This document shows, piece by piece, positions 1-5,400 of a stretch of DNA of 7,703 nucleotides. The position numbers were made by a program, and so were the translations under genes. Source of the stretch: an archaeon (GTDB lineage: Archaea > Asgardarchaeota > Hermodarchaeia > Hermodarchaeales > Hermodarchaeaceae). Under the pieces are notes generated by a model. The model worked only from the letters and a program-made list of their open reading frames with translations. It was not told where the DNA came from and did no database searches. Numbering within the stretch: position 1 is the stretch's first letter; each line of letters begins with the position of its first letter. The stretch spans positions 1-7,703 of the forward strand of contig JABXGY010000308.1 in assembly GCA_016550395.1 (NCBI GenBank), read 5' to 3'.

Positions 1-360
1 CTTGCTAATATATATCAACAAAGTGGAGAACATGAGAAAGCTATAGAAGCTGCGAAAAAAGCGACCGAATTAGATCCAAAAAACATTCAACACTGGAATA
101 ACCTAGGTTTCTTATACTTGTCTCAGGAGAAATGGGAAGAAGGCGAGAAATGCTACGCTAAAGCTGTTAAACTACCCAACCCACCACCTACCATTTTTTT
201 GAACCACGCCTGGGCATTAGCAGAACTGGGACAAGAGAAACCTGCACTCAAAGAACTCAAACAAGCAATCGAACAATCTCTTGAAGATACAATTACTGAT
301 ACTATCAGAACTGAGGACAGGTACACGAAACTCCGTCCATTACTAAAAAAAGTCAAATAA
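1..360 (+). CDS. TPR-repeat protein, C-terminal part (5' end outside window)
   Basis: The reading frame is open from base 1 to the TAA at 358-360, giving 119 visible residues with no start codon needed inside the window. A TTG at 118 could serve as a start but would cut a repeat in half. Roughly three tetratricopeptide repeats are visible: residues 1-28 (LANIYQQSGEHEKAIEAAKK, then ATELDPKN), 29-63 (WNNLGFLYL...AKAVKLP) and 64-96 (NHAWALAELGQ...LKQAIEQ). They show the usual small/large residue pattern (A/G at positions 8 and 20, a closing P near 32). A charged tail (TEDRYTKLRPLLKKVK) follows and probably caps the solenoid. TPRs are protein-interaction scaffolds, and nothing here reveals the partner or any N-terminal domain. 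The gene converges on the Lrp gene with 25 bp between the stop codons. The family call is firm; the specific role is unknown. Confidence 0.85.
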   Translation, partial: LANIYQQSGEHEKAIEAAKKATELDPKNIQHWNNLGFLYLSQEKWEEGEKCYAKAVKLPNPPPTIFLNHAWALAELGQEKPALKELKQAIEQSLEDTITDTIRTEDRYTKLRPLLKKVK

Positions 361-385
361 AGTAAATGATACCTTTCTTGTCAGG

Positions 386-829
386 TCATGGTTCTTCTTT
401 AATAATAAAGAAACTACCAGAAGTTACCGTATGACCCACACCAGGAATCTTACGCAATTGATTCACTACCAATTCACCAATCTCTTGCAACGAAGCACCC
501 CTTGCTTTTAAAATGATATCCCATTGCCCTGCCACCACATGGACCTCAACTACATTTTCTAACTTGGCGATTTCATGTGCGACATCCTGTTGCGACTGAT
601 CCTTCGTAGGAGTATAAGTTAACAATACAAAAGCCGTTACAGGTAAACCGATTTTTTGATAATCCGGAATCGCCACAACTCGAGTAATGATTTCATTCTT
701 CTTCATTCGATCAATTCGATGTTGGACCGTTGATCGGGGTATATGTAATTTCTGGGCAATCTGTGAAGCAGATTGGGTTGCATCAATCCGAAGTTCAGTT
801 AAAATTTGAGTATCTTTCTTATCGAGCAT
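386..829 (-). CDS. Lrp/AsnC-family transcriptional regulator
   Basis: This 147-residue protein has the normal Lrp/AsnC length. I place the start at the ATG at 829 (MLDKKDTQIL, a typical family N-terminus). A TTG at 838 would add only MLI and would sit inside a palindrome. Residues 2-50 form the winged helix-turn-helix (DATQSASQIAQKLHIPRSTV, with recognition helix around STVQHRIDRM). Residues 62-143 form the RAM ligand-binding domain, with the VVAGQWDIIL strand (residues 98-107; G101 is in the amino-acid-binding turn) and a closing IPGVGHTVTS segment. Family members bind DNA as dimers to octamers and sense amino acids. The gene is divergent from an asparagine synthetase relic, recalling the E. 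coli AsnC/asnA pairing, so asparagine sensing is a reasonable inference but is not shown by the sequence. Autoregulation is suggested by the palindrome at 832-846, three bases before the ATG. Confidence 0.93.
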   Translation of the reverse strand: MLDKKDTQILTELRIDATQSASQIAQKLHIPRSTVQHRIDRMKKNEIITRVVAIPDYQKIGLPVTAFVLLTYTPTKDQSQQDVAHEIAKLENVVEVHVVAGQWDIILKARGASLQEIGELVVNQLRKIPGVGHTVTSGSFFIIKEEP

Positions 830-831
830 AA

Positions 832-846
832 TTAGCAATTAGCCAA
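832..846. promoter_or_regulatory. Candidate Lrp/AsnC operator 1 (imperfect palindrome)
   Basis: TTAGC-AATTA-GCCAA is a 5-5-5 hyphenated palindrome with one mismatched position. It lies between the regulator's ATG (829) and the AT-rich TATA-like stretch at 850-860. If the transcript is leaderless, the site covers the transcription start, which fits autorepression. Its sequence and geometry match the second site at 893-907. The assignment to the adjacent regulator is inference. Confidence 0.6.
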
Positions 847-849
847 CAT

Positions 850-862
850 AAATATTTAATTC
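850..862 (-). promoter_or_regulatory. TATA-like element for the Lrp/AsnC gene
   Basis: Read on the minus strand the stretch is GAATTAAATATTT, centred about 26 bases upstream of the ATG at 829. This is the spacing expected for an archaeal TATA box driving a leaderless transcript. No Shine-Dalgarno motif precedes the ATG, which agrees with leaderless expression. The call rests only on composition and spacing. Confidence 0.4.
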
Positions 863-892
863 TTGTTATTTTTTAGTAATTTACCTATTATC

Positions 893-907
893 TTAGCAAA
901 AAGCTAA
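893..907. promoter_or_regulatory. Candidate Lrp/AsnC operator 2 (perfect palindrome)
   Basis: TTAGC-AAAAA-GCTAA is a perfect 5-bp inverted repeat with a 5-base spacer, one base before the ATG at 909 of the asparagine synthetase relic. It repeats the arms of the site at 832-846. The two centres (839 and 900) are 61 bp apart, close to six helical turns, so both sites would lie on the same DNA face. That fits a multimeric Lrp-like protein. Confidence 0.65.
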
Positions 908-908
908 T

Positions 909-1962
909 ATGCATTTACCTACTACAAAGCAGCGGGTGCGTCTTATGGTATTGAAATCACCTTCGCAACATCAACCCTCTGGTATAGTGGGTTATGATGT
1001 TAAACGAGGTGTCCAGTACCGATACCAGTCCATTCGTACTCCGCGTGCTCGAGTAATCCTACAAGTACAGCATGAATTACTTCGAGCATGCCAACAGCTT
1101 CTAGACAGCGCCGGGTTCACTGAAGTACTAGCACCAATTATTGGCACTGTTACCGATCCAGGTATCCGAAGAGCCAGTACAATTGAGGTGCCCTTCTATG
1201 GGAAGGCATACGTGTTGATGACCAGCATGATTCTGTATAAGCAGATGACGATGGCGAGTTTCCCCCGCGAATACGCGTTTTCACCAATCGTCTGGCTGGA
1301 ACCATCAATTAGTAGTACTACGAGACATCACCTCGTTGTGTTTTACCAACTCGATTTGGAAGTGACACAGAGAACCTGTGACGAAGTCATGGCGCTCGGA
1401 GAACCGTTTTTGTTTGAGGCTAAAATTAAAGTTGGCATGCTTGCGCTGAGCAACTAGAATTACTCAGACGCACCCTCCCTTTACACCAACGACAGCTTCC
1501 CCTGATCACTCACGTAAAGCCATAGAACTACTTGCCGATGAAGGCTTTGAATTAAATCCAATGCCTGAAATCTTATGGAAAGCCGAACACCCTTTAGCCC
1601 TTCAATTTGGAACCCCTTTTGGAATACTGATTATCCTGCCACAGCCCACGAATTTTATTACCTCCGAGATCCTGAGTATTCAGAATATGTTGGATCCATG
1701 GATCTAATCCTCCCTGAAGGCTTTGGTGAGATATCCAGTGGAGGAGAAAGAGAACATACAGTTGAAGGCGTTACCCAGTGAATACTCCAGACTGGCGAAA
1801 ACCCCGTAAAATATGCATGGTATCTCGATATGCTTAAAGAAGGTTTTCCTCCATCAGCAGGATTTGGAATCGGACTAGAACGGTTAACACGAATTCTCTG
1901 TGGTGTGCCACATCTTTAGGAATGCTCACCATATCCAAAAGTACCTGGTGTCACATCACCGC
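909..1962 (+). pseudogene. Asparagine synthetase, AsnRS-related archaeal type (decayed)
   Basis: The remnant is a class II aminoacyl-tRNA-synthetase-like catalytic domain without an anticodon-binding domain, as in the archaeal AsnRS-derived asparagine synthetase that makes Asn from Asp and ATP. The homology is collinear over about 350 codons but crosses frames. From 909 to about 1435 it reads TDPGIRRASTIEVPFYGKAY...TSMILYKQM...FYQLDLEV. From about 1436 to 1513 it reads CAEQLELLRRTLPL in the next frame. From about 1516 to 1611 it reads RKAIELLADEGFEL...HPLALQFG in the third. From about 1612 it returns to the first frame with PFWNTDYPATAHEF, SGGERE and the motif-3 segment SAGFGIGLERLTR. In-frame stops are TGA 1779-1781 (probably a former CGA) and TAG 1917-1919 (probably a former TGG before ECSPYPKVPGV). 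The motif-2 Arg is replaced by Trp (1293-1295). Shorter open stretches inside (to 1457, and 1575-1781) are fragments of this gene, not separate genes. Confidence 0.85.
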
Positions 1963-1966
1963 TTCA

Positions 1967-2446
1967 TCATTTTCTACTTTTGATAACTTCAAGAGAGACG
2001 AGCATCGACGCACTTAGTTGGACTCCGCAATGAGGACATTTCTCTCTTTGCCTAACCCACGTTACGATTTCGTTTTTATGAGCTAAAATTTCACAACTTG
2101 GACAGCCCAAGAGTTCTTGGTCTCCTGCAATAAAACGTTGACAAATCGGACATCGTTGCCGGTCAACCCCACAACTTGGACATTGCCGTGAAGTTTCCTC
2201 TTCAATAATGGCTCCACAATTTATACAAGTCCCTCCTATGGGACTTGAAGCTCTGTCAATTGGAATAGGAAAAACTTGGCCTGAAGGTCGTCGAGTAGTA
2301 CGTGAGGAACTAGACCGGCGTGAAGAACGAGAAGTATGATAACTTCTTTCACGCCTCTCACCCCTAGACTCACGTTCACCAGCCACACTCTTCCCAATTG
2401 CTAGACAGATTCCAACAATCAAGCAAATAATCATGAATTCCGCCAT
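1967..2446 (-). CDS. Membrane-anchored zinc-ribbon/RING-like protein
   Basis: This 159-residue protein starts at the ATG at 2446. Residues 4-18 (FMIICLIVGICLAIG) form a single hydrophobic segment, probably a membrane anchor. Residues 24-55 are a low-complexity Arg/Ser/Glu linker. Five CxxC pairs follow at 74/77, 89/92, 99/102, 115/118 and 137/140. The first two pairs make a classic zinc ribbon (CINCGA...CPSCG). The last three, with H123 and W130, follow the spacing of a RING-type finger (CPIC...CPSC, x4, H, x6, W, x6, CPHC), but two usual RING ligands appear as I120 and E126. Two ribbons plus an orphan CxxC is therefore an equally good reading. The one-TM topology suggests the zinc domain projects from the membrane, with the side unclear. 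The gene runs into the tail of the asparagine synthetase relic and is divergent from thyX. No specific function is recognised. Confidence 0.8.
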   Translation of the reverse strand: MAEFMIICLIVGICLAIGKSVAGERESRGERRERSYHTSRSSRRSSSSRTTRRPSGQVFPIPIDRASSPIGGTCINCGAIIEEETSRQCPSCGVDRQRCPICQRFIAGDQELLGCPSCEILAHKNEIVTWVRQREKCPHCGVQLSASMLVSLEVIKSRK

Positions 2447-2510
2447 TCGGGTTTCACTTCAAAATTAAATTGCCGCTAACTCCTCTGAGGAAAAACAAAG
2501 ATAAAAGGGC

Positions 2511-2519
2511 TTTTACACC
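2511..2519 (+). promoter_or_regulatory. Possible TATA box of thyX
   Basis: ATAAAAGGG follows a purine-rich stretch (AAAAACAAAG) that could serve as a BRE. It lies about 52 bases before the ATG, which would leave a leader of roughly 25-30 bases, enough to carry the GGAG ribosome-binding motif at 2553-2556. The element overlaps the small palindrome TAAAAG-GG-CTTTTA (2512-2525). The rest of the 120-bp gap 2447-2566 shows nothing else I can name. Confidence 0.35.
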
Positions 2520-2566
2520 ACCTCCGAATATAGAAGTATCCACCACATACCTGGAGAGACCAACTC

Positions 2567-3205
2567 ATGAAAATCCGGATCCTAGCTCACACTGAGAACC
2601 CAGATACGTTTTGTGCAAAAATTGGTCGCTATTCAAACGTCACAGAAACCTGGGATGAAATCGACAGGAAAATACCTAGTGATGGCTGGGAAAAATTCCT
2701 ACAAAAAGTTATCAAAATGGGTCATACGTCAGTACTCGAACATGCTGTCTTCACCTTTGAAATTACAGGTGTGTCCCGTGTGTTTACTCACCAATTCGTT
2801 CGCCACCGCATTGCCAGCTACCTTCAGAAATCGTTCCGCCGAACTAAAATCAAACAGCTCATTCTTCCCAAGACCATCCTAGATGCTGCTGAGAACCCCC
2901 AAGCATTACAGAAAGCGGCTGAAACACTCTATCGAGAATATTATCGTCAAGGTGTACCCTTGGAAGATGCCCGATATCTCGCTCCAATGGGATCCGAAAC
3001 AGCCATCATTGCCACCTTTAATGCGCGAACCCTTCTCGAATCCTTTTTCCCTCTCCGATTGCACCGAACAGCACAGTTTGAAATTCGAGCCGTTGCCAAT
3101 GAGATGCTACGACTTGTGAAAGAAATTGCTCCAGTAATATTTCAAAACCTTAAAGTTGATGAAGAACTTCTCAATGAATTCAAAACTACATTTGGTAACC
3201 CCTAA
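2567..3205 (+). CDS. thyX: Flavin-dependent thymidylate synthase ThyX
   Basis: ThyX converts dUMP to dTMP using methylenetetrahydrofolate, FAD and NADPH, as a cytoplasmic homotetramer. The 212-residue length is normal for the family. The signature RHR-x7-S is present as R79-H80-R81-IASYLQK-S89, preceded by the conserved GHTSVLEHAVFTFEITGVSR stretch (residues 52-71). The C-terminal dUMP/FAD region NARTLLESFFPLRL...AQFEIRAVANEM (about residues 152-185) carries the expected NAR, RL and QxEIR elements, so the enzyme looks active. The ATG at 2567 is favoured by GGAG at 2553-2556. The same 12-base leader, GGAGAGACCAAC, precedes the HAD gene further on. The gene stands alone on its strand: divergent from the zinc protein and convergent with the AbrB-like gene. 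No other thymidylate synthase gene is visible here. Confidence 0.96.
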   Translation: MKIRILAHTENPDTFCAKIGRYSNVTETWDEIDRKIPSDGWEKFLQKVIKMGHTSVLEHAVFTFEITGVSRVFTHQFVRHRIASYLQKSFRRTKIKQLILPKTILDAAENPQALQKAAETLYREYYRQGVPLEDARYLAPMGSETAIIATFNARTLLESFFPLRLHRTAQFEIRAVANEMLRLVKEIAPVIFQNLKVDEELLNEFKTTFGNP

Positions 3206-3206
3206 C

Positions 3207-3221
3207 ACGAAAGTCTTTCGT
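3207..3221. repeat. Hyphenated palindrome after thyX
   Basis: ACGAAAG-T-CTTTCGT is a perfect 7-bp inverted repeat starting two bases after the thyX stop. As RNA it could form a six-bp stem with a GTC loop. No T-run follows in the thyX direction, so an intrinsic terminator is not well supported. An eight-base palindrome, GTTCGAAC (3233-3240), lies just beyond in the same convergent gap. A protein-binding site or processing hairpin is possible. Confidence 0.5.
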
Positions 3222-3270
3222 AATTGATATTCGTTCGAACAGAAGAAACTGGTTGGGATTTAAAGATCAC

Positions 3271-3531
3271 TTATTCTTCTTCGAAGAATTCAACTTTTTT
3301 GAGATGAATCTCATCACGCCTTGGACTAGCCGCCATTAAGAAGTATTCTCCGCCCTCGAGGTTCATCATTTCACGTATTTGTTTGGGAATGACAACATGA
3401 TAAGATGAGCCATCCGGGCGCATGTAACCTTTCACAATAATTCGAACCTTCTTTCGCAGGTGATGTGGTGGACGTGGGTGCCTAAATGGATCGAGGGGAA
3501 CAGGTGGTTCAGGAATTTTTTCTTTTGGCAT
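3271..3531 (-). CDS. SpoVT/AbrB-type (swapped-hairpin) small protein
   Basis: This 86-residue protein starts at the ATG at 3531. Residues 29-79 match the AbrB/SpoVT/MazE swapped-hairpin beta-barrel: VRIIVKGYM, then the core SSYHVVIPKQIREMMNLEGG, then EYFLMAAS...EIHLKKV. The I-P-K-x-I-R-E-x-x-x-L-x-x-G pattern is canonical. Such proteins dimerise and bind AT-rich DNA, either as transcription factors or as antitoxins. No toxin gene overlaps or follows it, so the regulator reading is preferred. The first 28 residues are unusual: rich in Pro, His and basic residues (MPKEKIPEPPVPLDPFRHPR), probably disordered. The C-terminus is acidic (EFFEEE). The gene is divergent from the HAD gene, and the gap between them holds repeated AT-rich motifs that could be its own operator. 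Confidence 0.85.
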   Translation of the reverse strand: MPKEKIPEPPVPLDPFRHPRPPHHLRKKVRIIVKGYMRPDGSSYHVVIPKQIREMMNLEGGEYFLMAASPRRDEIHLKKVEFFEEE

Positions 3532-3553
3532 TTTTCATCACAACGTATATTAC

Positions 3554-3583
3554 TAATCATTATAATTTGTATAATCATTATAA
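3554..3583. repeat. 12-bp direct repeat in AbrB/HAD divergent promoter
   Basis: TAATCATTATAA occurs at 3554-3565 and again, identically, at 3572-3583, 18 bp apart start to start. The stretch spanning them, TTATAATTTGTATAA (3560-3574), is also close to an inverted repeat. On the minus strand the first copy (TTATAATGATTA) lies about 29 bases before the AbrB-like ATG and could be its TATA box. TAAATTTTATA (3581-3591) could serve the plus-strand gene. Repressor or AbrB-like binding is inference. The remainder of the gap, 3592-3682, shows only the ribosome-binding motif described with the HAD gene. Confidence 0.55.
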
Positions 3584-3667
3584 ATTTTATACTCAGTAGG
3601 TTTTAAATCTTTTGGTTCACAAAACCTTGAAAAAGCCAAGCACAAGATAAATCGAACCAAAACGTTC

Positions 3668-3681
3668 AAGGAGAGACCAAC
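3668..3681 (+). promoter_or_regulatory. Ribosome-binding leader of the HAD gene
   Basis: AAGGAGAGACCAAC contains a strong Shine-Dalgarno core (AAGGAG, 3668-3673). Its last 12 bases are identical to 2553-2564, just before the thyX ATG. In thyX the ATG begins three bases after the 12-mer. Here an ATC (3683) falls at almost the same place, whereas the first conventional in-frame start (GTG 3698) is 24 bases after the SD core, too far for normal initiation. Confidence 0.6.
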
Positions 3682-3697
3682 AATCCCGTTAGATGCT

Positions 3698-4420
3698 GTG
3701 TTCTTTGACCATGGTCGCACACTGGTAAGAGACAACTCCATTGAAGACATGAATCGTGAATTCATCTGGCCTAAACTCAGAGAATTGGGTGTCCAAGTTT
3801 CATATGCTGACTTTAATGATGCTAGGAAGCAAGTCTTGGCGGACAGTCAGCTAGAATATGTAGCTCCACCCATCAAACCCCGATCTGAAGTCACTCCGTT
3901 TCTAAAATTCGTGTTAGACAAATTAGGCAACAAAGACTTATCCCTCCAGCAAATTCGTGAAATTACTGATGCAGGTTGGCAATACGAGCAAACAATAGCC
4001 CAGTGTTTCCCTGGAACTATTACCGCACTTCAATGGATACACGACCAGGGAATCAAACTTGCTGTGGTATCGAATTGGTATCAGGAGCTGATTGAAGGTT
4101 ACCTCGACCAATTAGGTATTCGCTCTTTTTTTGACACTATCGTTACCTCTGAAAGAGCAGGCACATTAAAATCAGATTTGAAGCCTTTCAAAATAGCCCT
4201 TGATGAACTTGAGGTAAAACCACATAGAACACTGCATGTTGGTGATAGCGTCAGCCAGGATGGAGCCTGTCGGCGATTAGGAATCATATATATATTGAGT
4301 ACCTGGCACCTAGATGATCATCCAGAAGAATCTGTTTCATCCTTGTCAGAGAATCAGTATGACTATATTGTTACAAGTTTTCCAGAACTAGTAGAATTAC
4401 TTCAAACCTTTATTCGATGA
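3698..4420 (+). CDS. HAD-superfamily hydrolase (class I, HDHD3/REG-2-like)
   Basis: Counting from the GTG at 3698 gives 240 residues. Motif I is FFDHGRTL, with nucleophile D4. The usual second Asp is Gly, which is common in the FDxGGTL branch of HADs. The helical cap spans about residues 12-100. Motif II is LAVVSNW (S125), motif III is K158 in GTLKSDLKPF, and motif IV is HVGDSVSQDGA (D183, D188). All catalytic positions for phosphatase-type chemistry are present; the substrate cannot be told. The start is doubtful: GTG 3698 cuts into the first beta strand, which should read LDAVFFD. Initiation at ATC 3683 (MPLDAVFFDHGRTL) would restore the strand and put the SD at proper spacing, giving 245 residues. 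No in-frame ATG exists before the upstream stop at 3596-3598. The UbiA gene follows on the same strand about 70 bp later, so co-transcription is possible. Confidence 0.88.
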   Translation: MFFDHGRTLVRDNSIEDMNREFIWPKLRELGVQVSYADFNDARKQVLADSQLEYVAPPIKPRSEVTPFLKFVLDKLGNKDLSLQQIREITDAGWQYEQTIAQCFPGTITALQWIHDQGIKLAVVSNWYQELIEGYLDQLGIRSFFDTIVTSERAGTLKSDLKPFKIALDELEVKPHRTLHVGDSVSQDGACRRLGIIYILSTWHLDDHPEESVSSLSENQYDYIVTSFPELVELLQTFIR

Positions 4421-4490
4421 TTACCCAAGGATTATCTTATGAGTAATAGTGTCATTACGGTGTATGAAAAAAATCTTGAAGGTCAGTTTT

Positions 4491-5366
4491 ATGGGTGTTG
4501 TAAAAGGAATTGTATCGTTATCTCGACCATATGTTCTTTTTACAACGACATCGTTCTATATTGCTGCGGCTTTTTTAGGGAATAATGGAATTCCGGCCCT
4601 ATTGCCATTTTCTATTGGATTTCTAGCCGTTGCGTTAGCGATCGCTTCTGCCCATACATTGAATGATTATTTTGATAGGGAAAGTGATTTGAAAAATCCA
4701 AGAACAGCTAACCGGGCCATACCTAGCGGCTTGATCTCACCACGGATAGCTCTTGTTTTGGGGATGATTTATGGGGTTATTGCTGTATCTCTTACCTTTT
4801 TACTCAATCCACTTTGTATTATACTAGCTTTCGTTTCAATTCCATTACCTTTCGCATATATTTTCATGCGAAAACGACGAATCCCATTCAGTTTCATATG
4901 CACAATGTTAGCGGTTACGTTCATCATCCTATTGGGCAGTGCCGTTGCCTCTGGCATGTATTTTCCTAATTTAATGTTGCTTTTTGTTGTGTTTGGTGTG
5001 TCCTGGGAAATGGGGCGAACTCTGATCAGTGAAGTCCAAGATGTCGATTACGATAATTTAACGAATGTGACAACCATCTCTGCAACAATTTCATCCAAAC
5101 GAGCTGCTCAACTTATCCTCGTCTTATTTTCTATCGCATCAATGATGAGTATTATCATCGGAATTGTTGGACAATTGGGTATCATATACCTTGGAGTTGT
5201 AATAATTGCCTCCTTATGGTTAATCTATCGATGCCTAGAGCTAGTCAAAACCCCAACAACCCCTAACGCCATTAACATGCGGATACGAGTACCGAAGTAC
5301 CTTCTAACTATTTGTATAATTTTAGTTGTCACAATTCTATTGAATACTCTTCTCTTAGGGCTCTAA
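4491..5366 (+). CDS. UbiA-family prenyltransferase
   Basis: This is an integral membrane enzyme of about 291 residues with some eight or nine hydrophobic helices. It has both Asp-rich motifs that bind Mg-diphosphate of the prenyl donor: N-D-Y-F-D-R-E-S-D at about residues 58-66, followed by NRAIPSGLISPR, and D-V-D-Y-D at about 184-188. I prefer the ATG at 4491 because GAAGGT at 4478-4483 is a well-spaced ribosome-binding motif. In-frame starts at 4464 (ATG) and 4449 (GTG) would add 9 or 14 residues. The RAIPSG stretch resembles geranylgeranylglyceryl-phosphate geranylgeranyltransferase (archaeal lipid synthesis) and quinone-type UbiA enzymes, but the acceptor cannot be assigned. It differs clearly from the convergent UbiA gene at 5401, so it is not a recent duplicate. 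The stop codons are only 34 bp apart. Confidence 0.88.
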   Translation: MGVVKGIVSLSRPYVLFTTTSFYIAAAFLGNNGIPALLPFSIGFLAVALAIASAHTLNDYFDRESDLKNPRTANRAIPSGLISPRIALVLGMIYGVIAVSLTFLLNPLCIILAFVSIPLPFAYIFMRKRRIPFSFICTMLAVTFIILLGSAVASGMYFPNLMLLFVVFGVSWEMGRTLISEVQDVDYDNLTNVTTISATISSKRAAQLILVLFSIASMMSIIIGIVGQLGIIYLGVVIIASLWLIYRCLELVKTPTTPNAINMRIRVPKYLLTICIILVVTILLNTLLLGL

Positions 5367-5400
5367 TTCATAGTTTTGATTGTCCCGGACTATTTCGATT

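Noticed and set aside
395..412. TTCTTTA-ATAA-TAAAGAA hairpin as a terminator between the TPR and Lrp genes.
   Set aside because: It lies inside the coding end of the Lrp gene (residues FFIIKEE), is entirely A/T apart from one pair, and has no adjacent T-run.
909..1457. An intact 182-residue protein as the true product of the asparagine synthetase locus.
   Set aside because: It ends in an off-frame tail (KVGMLALSN) while the homologous sequence continues in another frame. It lacks class II motif 3 and has a replaced motif-2 Arg. Expression of a fragment cannot be excluded, but it would not be the enzyme.
1430..1620. Programmed frameshifting or assembly error as the explanation of the three frame changes.
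   Set aside because: No slippery heptamer with a downstream structure is evident. Two independent nonsense codons and substitutions in catalytic motifs accompany the frame changes, and all neighbouring genes are intact, so true decay is simpler.
1575..1781. A 68-codon open frame starting at ATG 1575 as a separate small gene.
   Set aside because: From about 1612 its product is the middle of the asparagine synthetase domain (PFWNTDYP...SGGERE). The first dozen codons are out of frame with the homology, so it is a pseudogene fragment.
3271..3531. The AbrB-like gene as an antitoxin of a toxin-antitoxin pair.
   Set aside because: No small toxin-like frame overlaps or follows it. The downstream neighbour is convergent thyX, and the upstream neighbour is a divergent HAD hydrolase.
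4439..4470. ATG at 4439 as the start of the UbiA gene.
   Set aside because: It is in a different frame from the prenyltransferase and its frame yields no recognisable protein.
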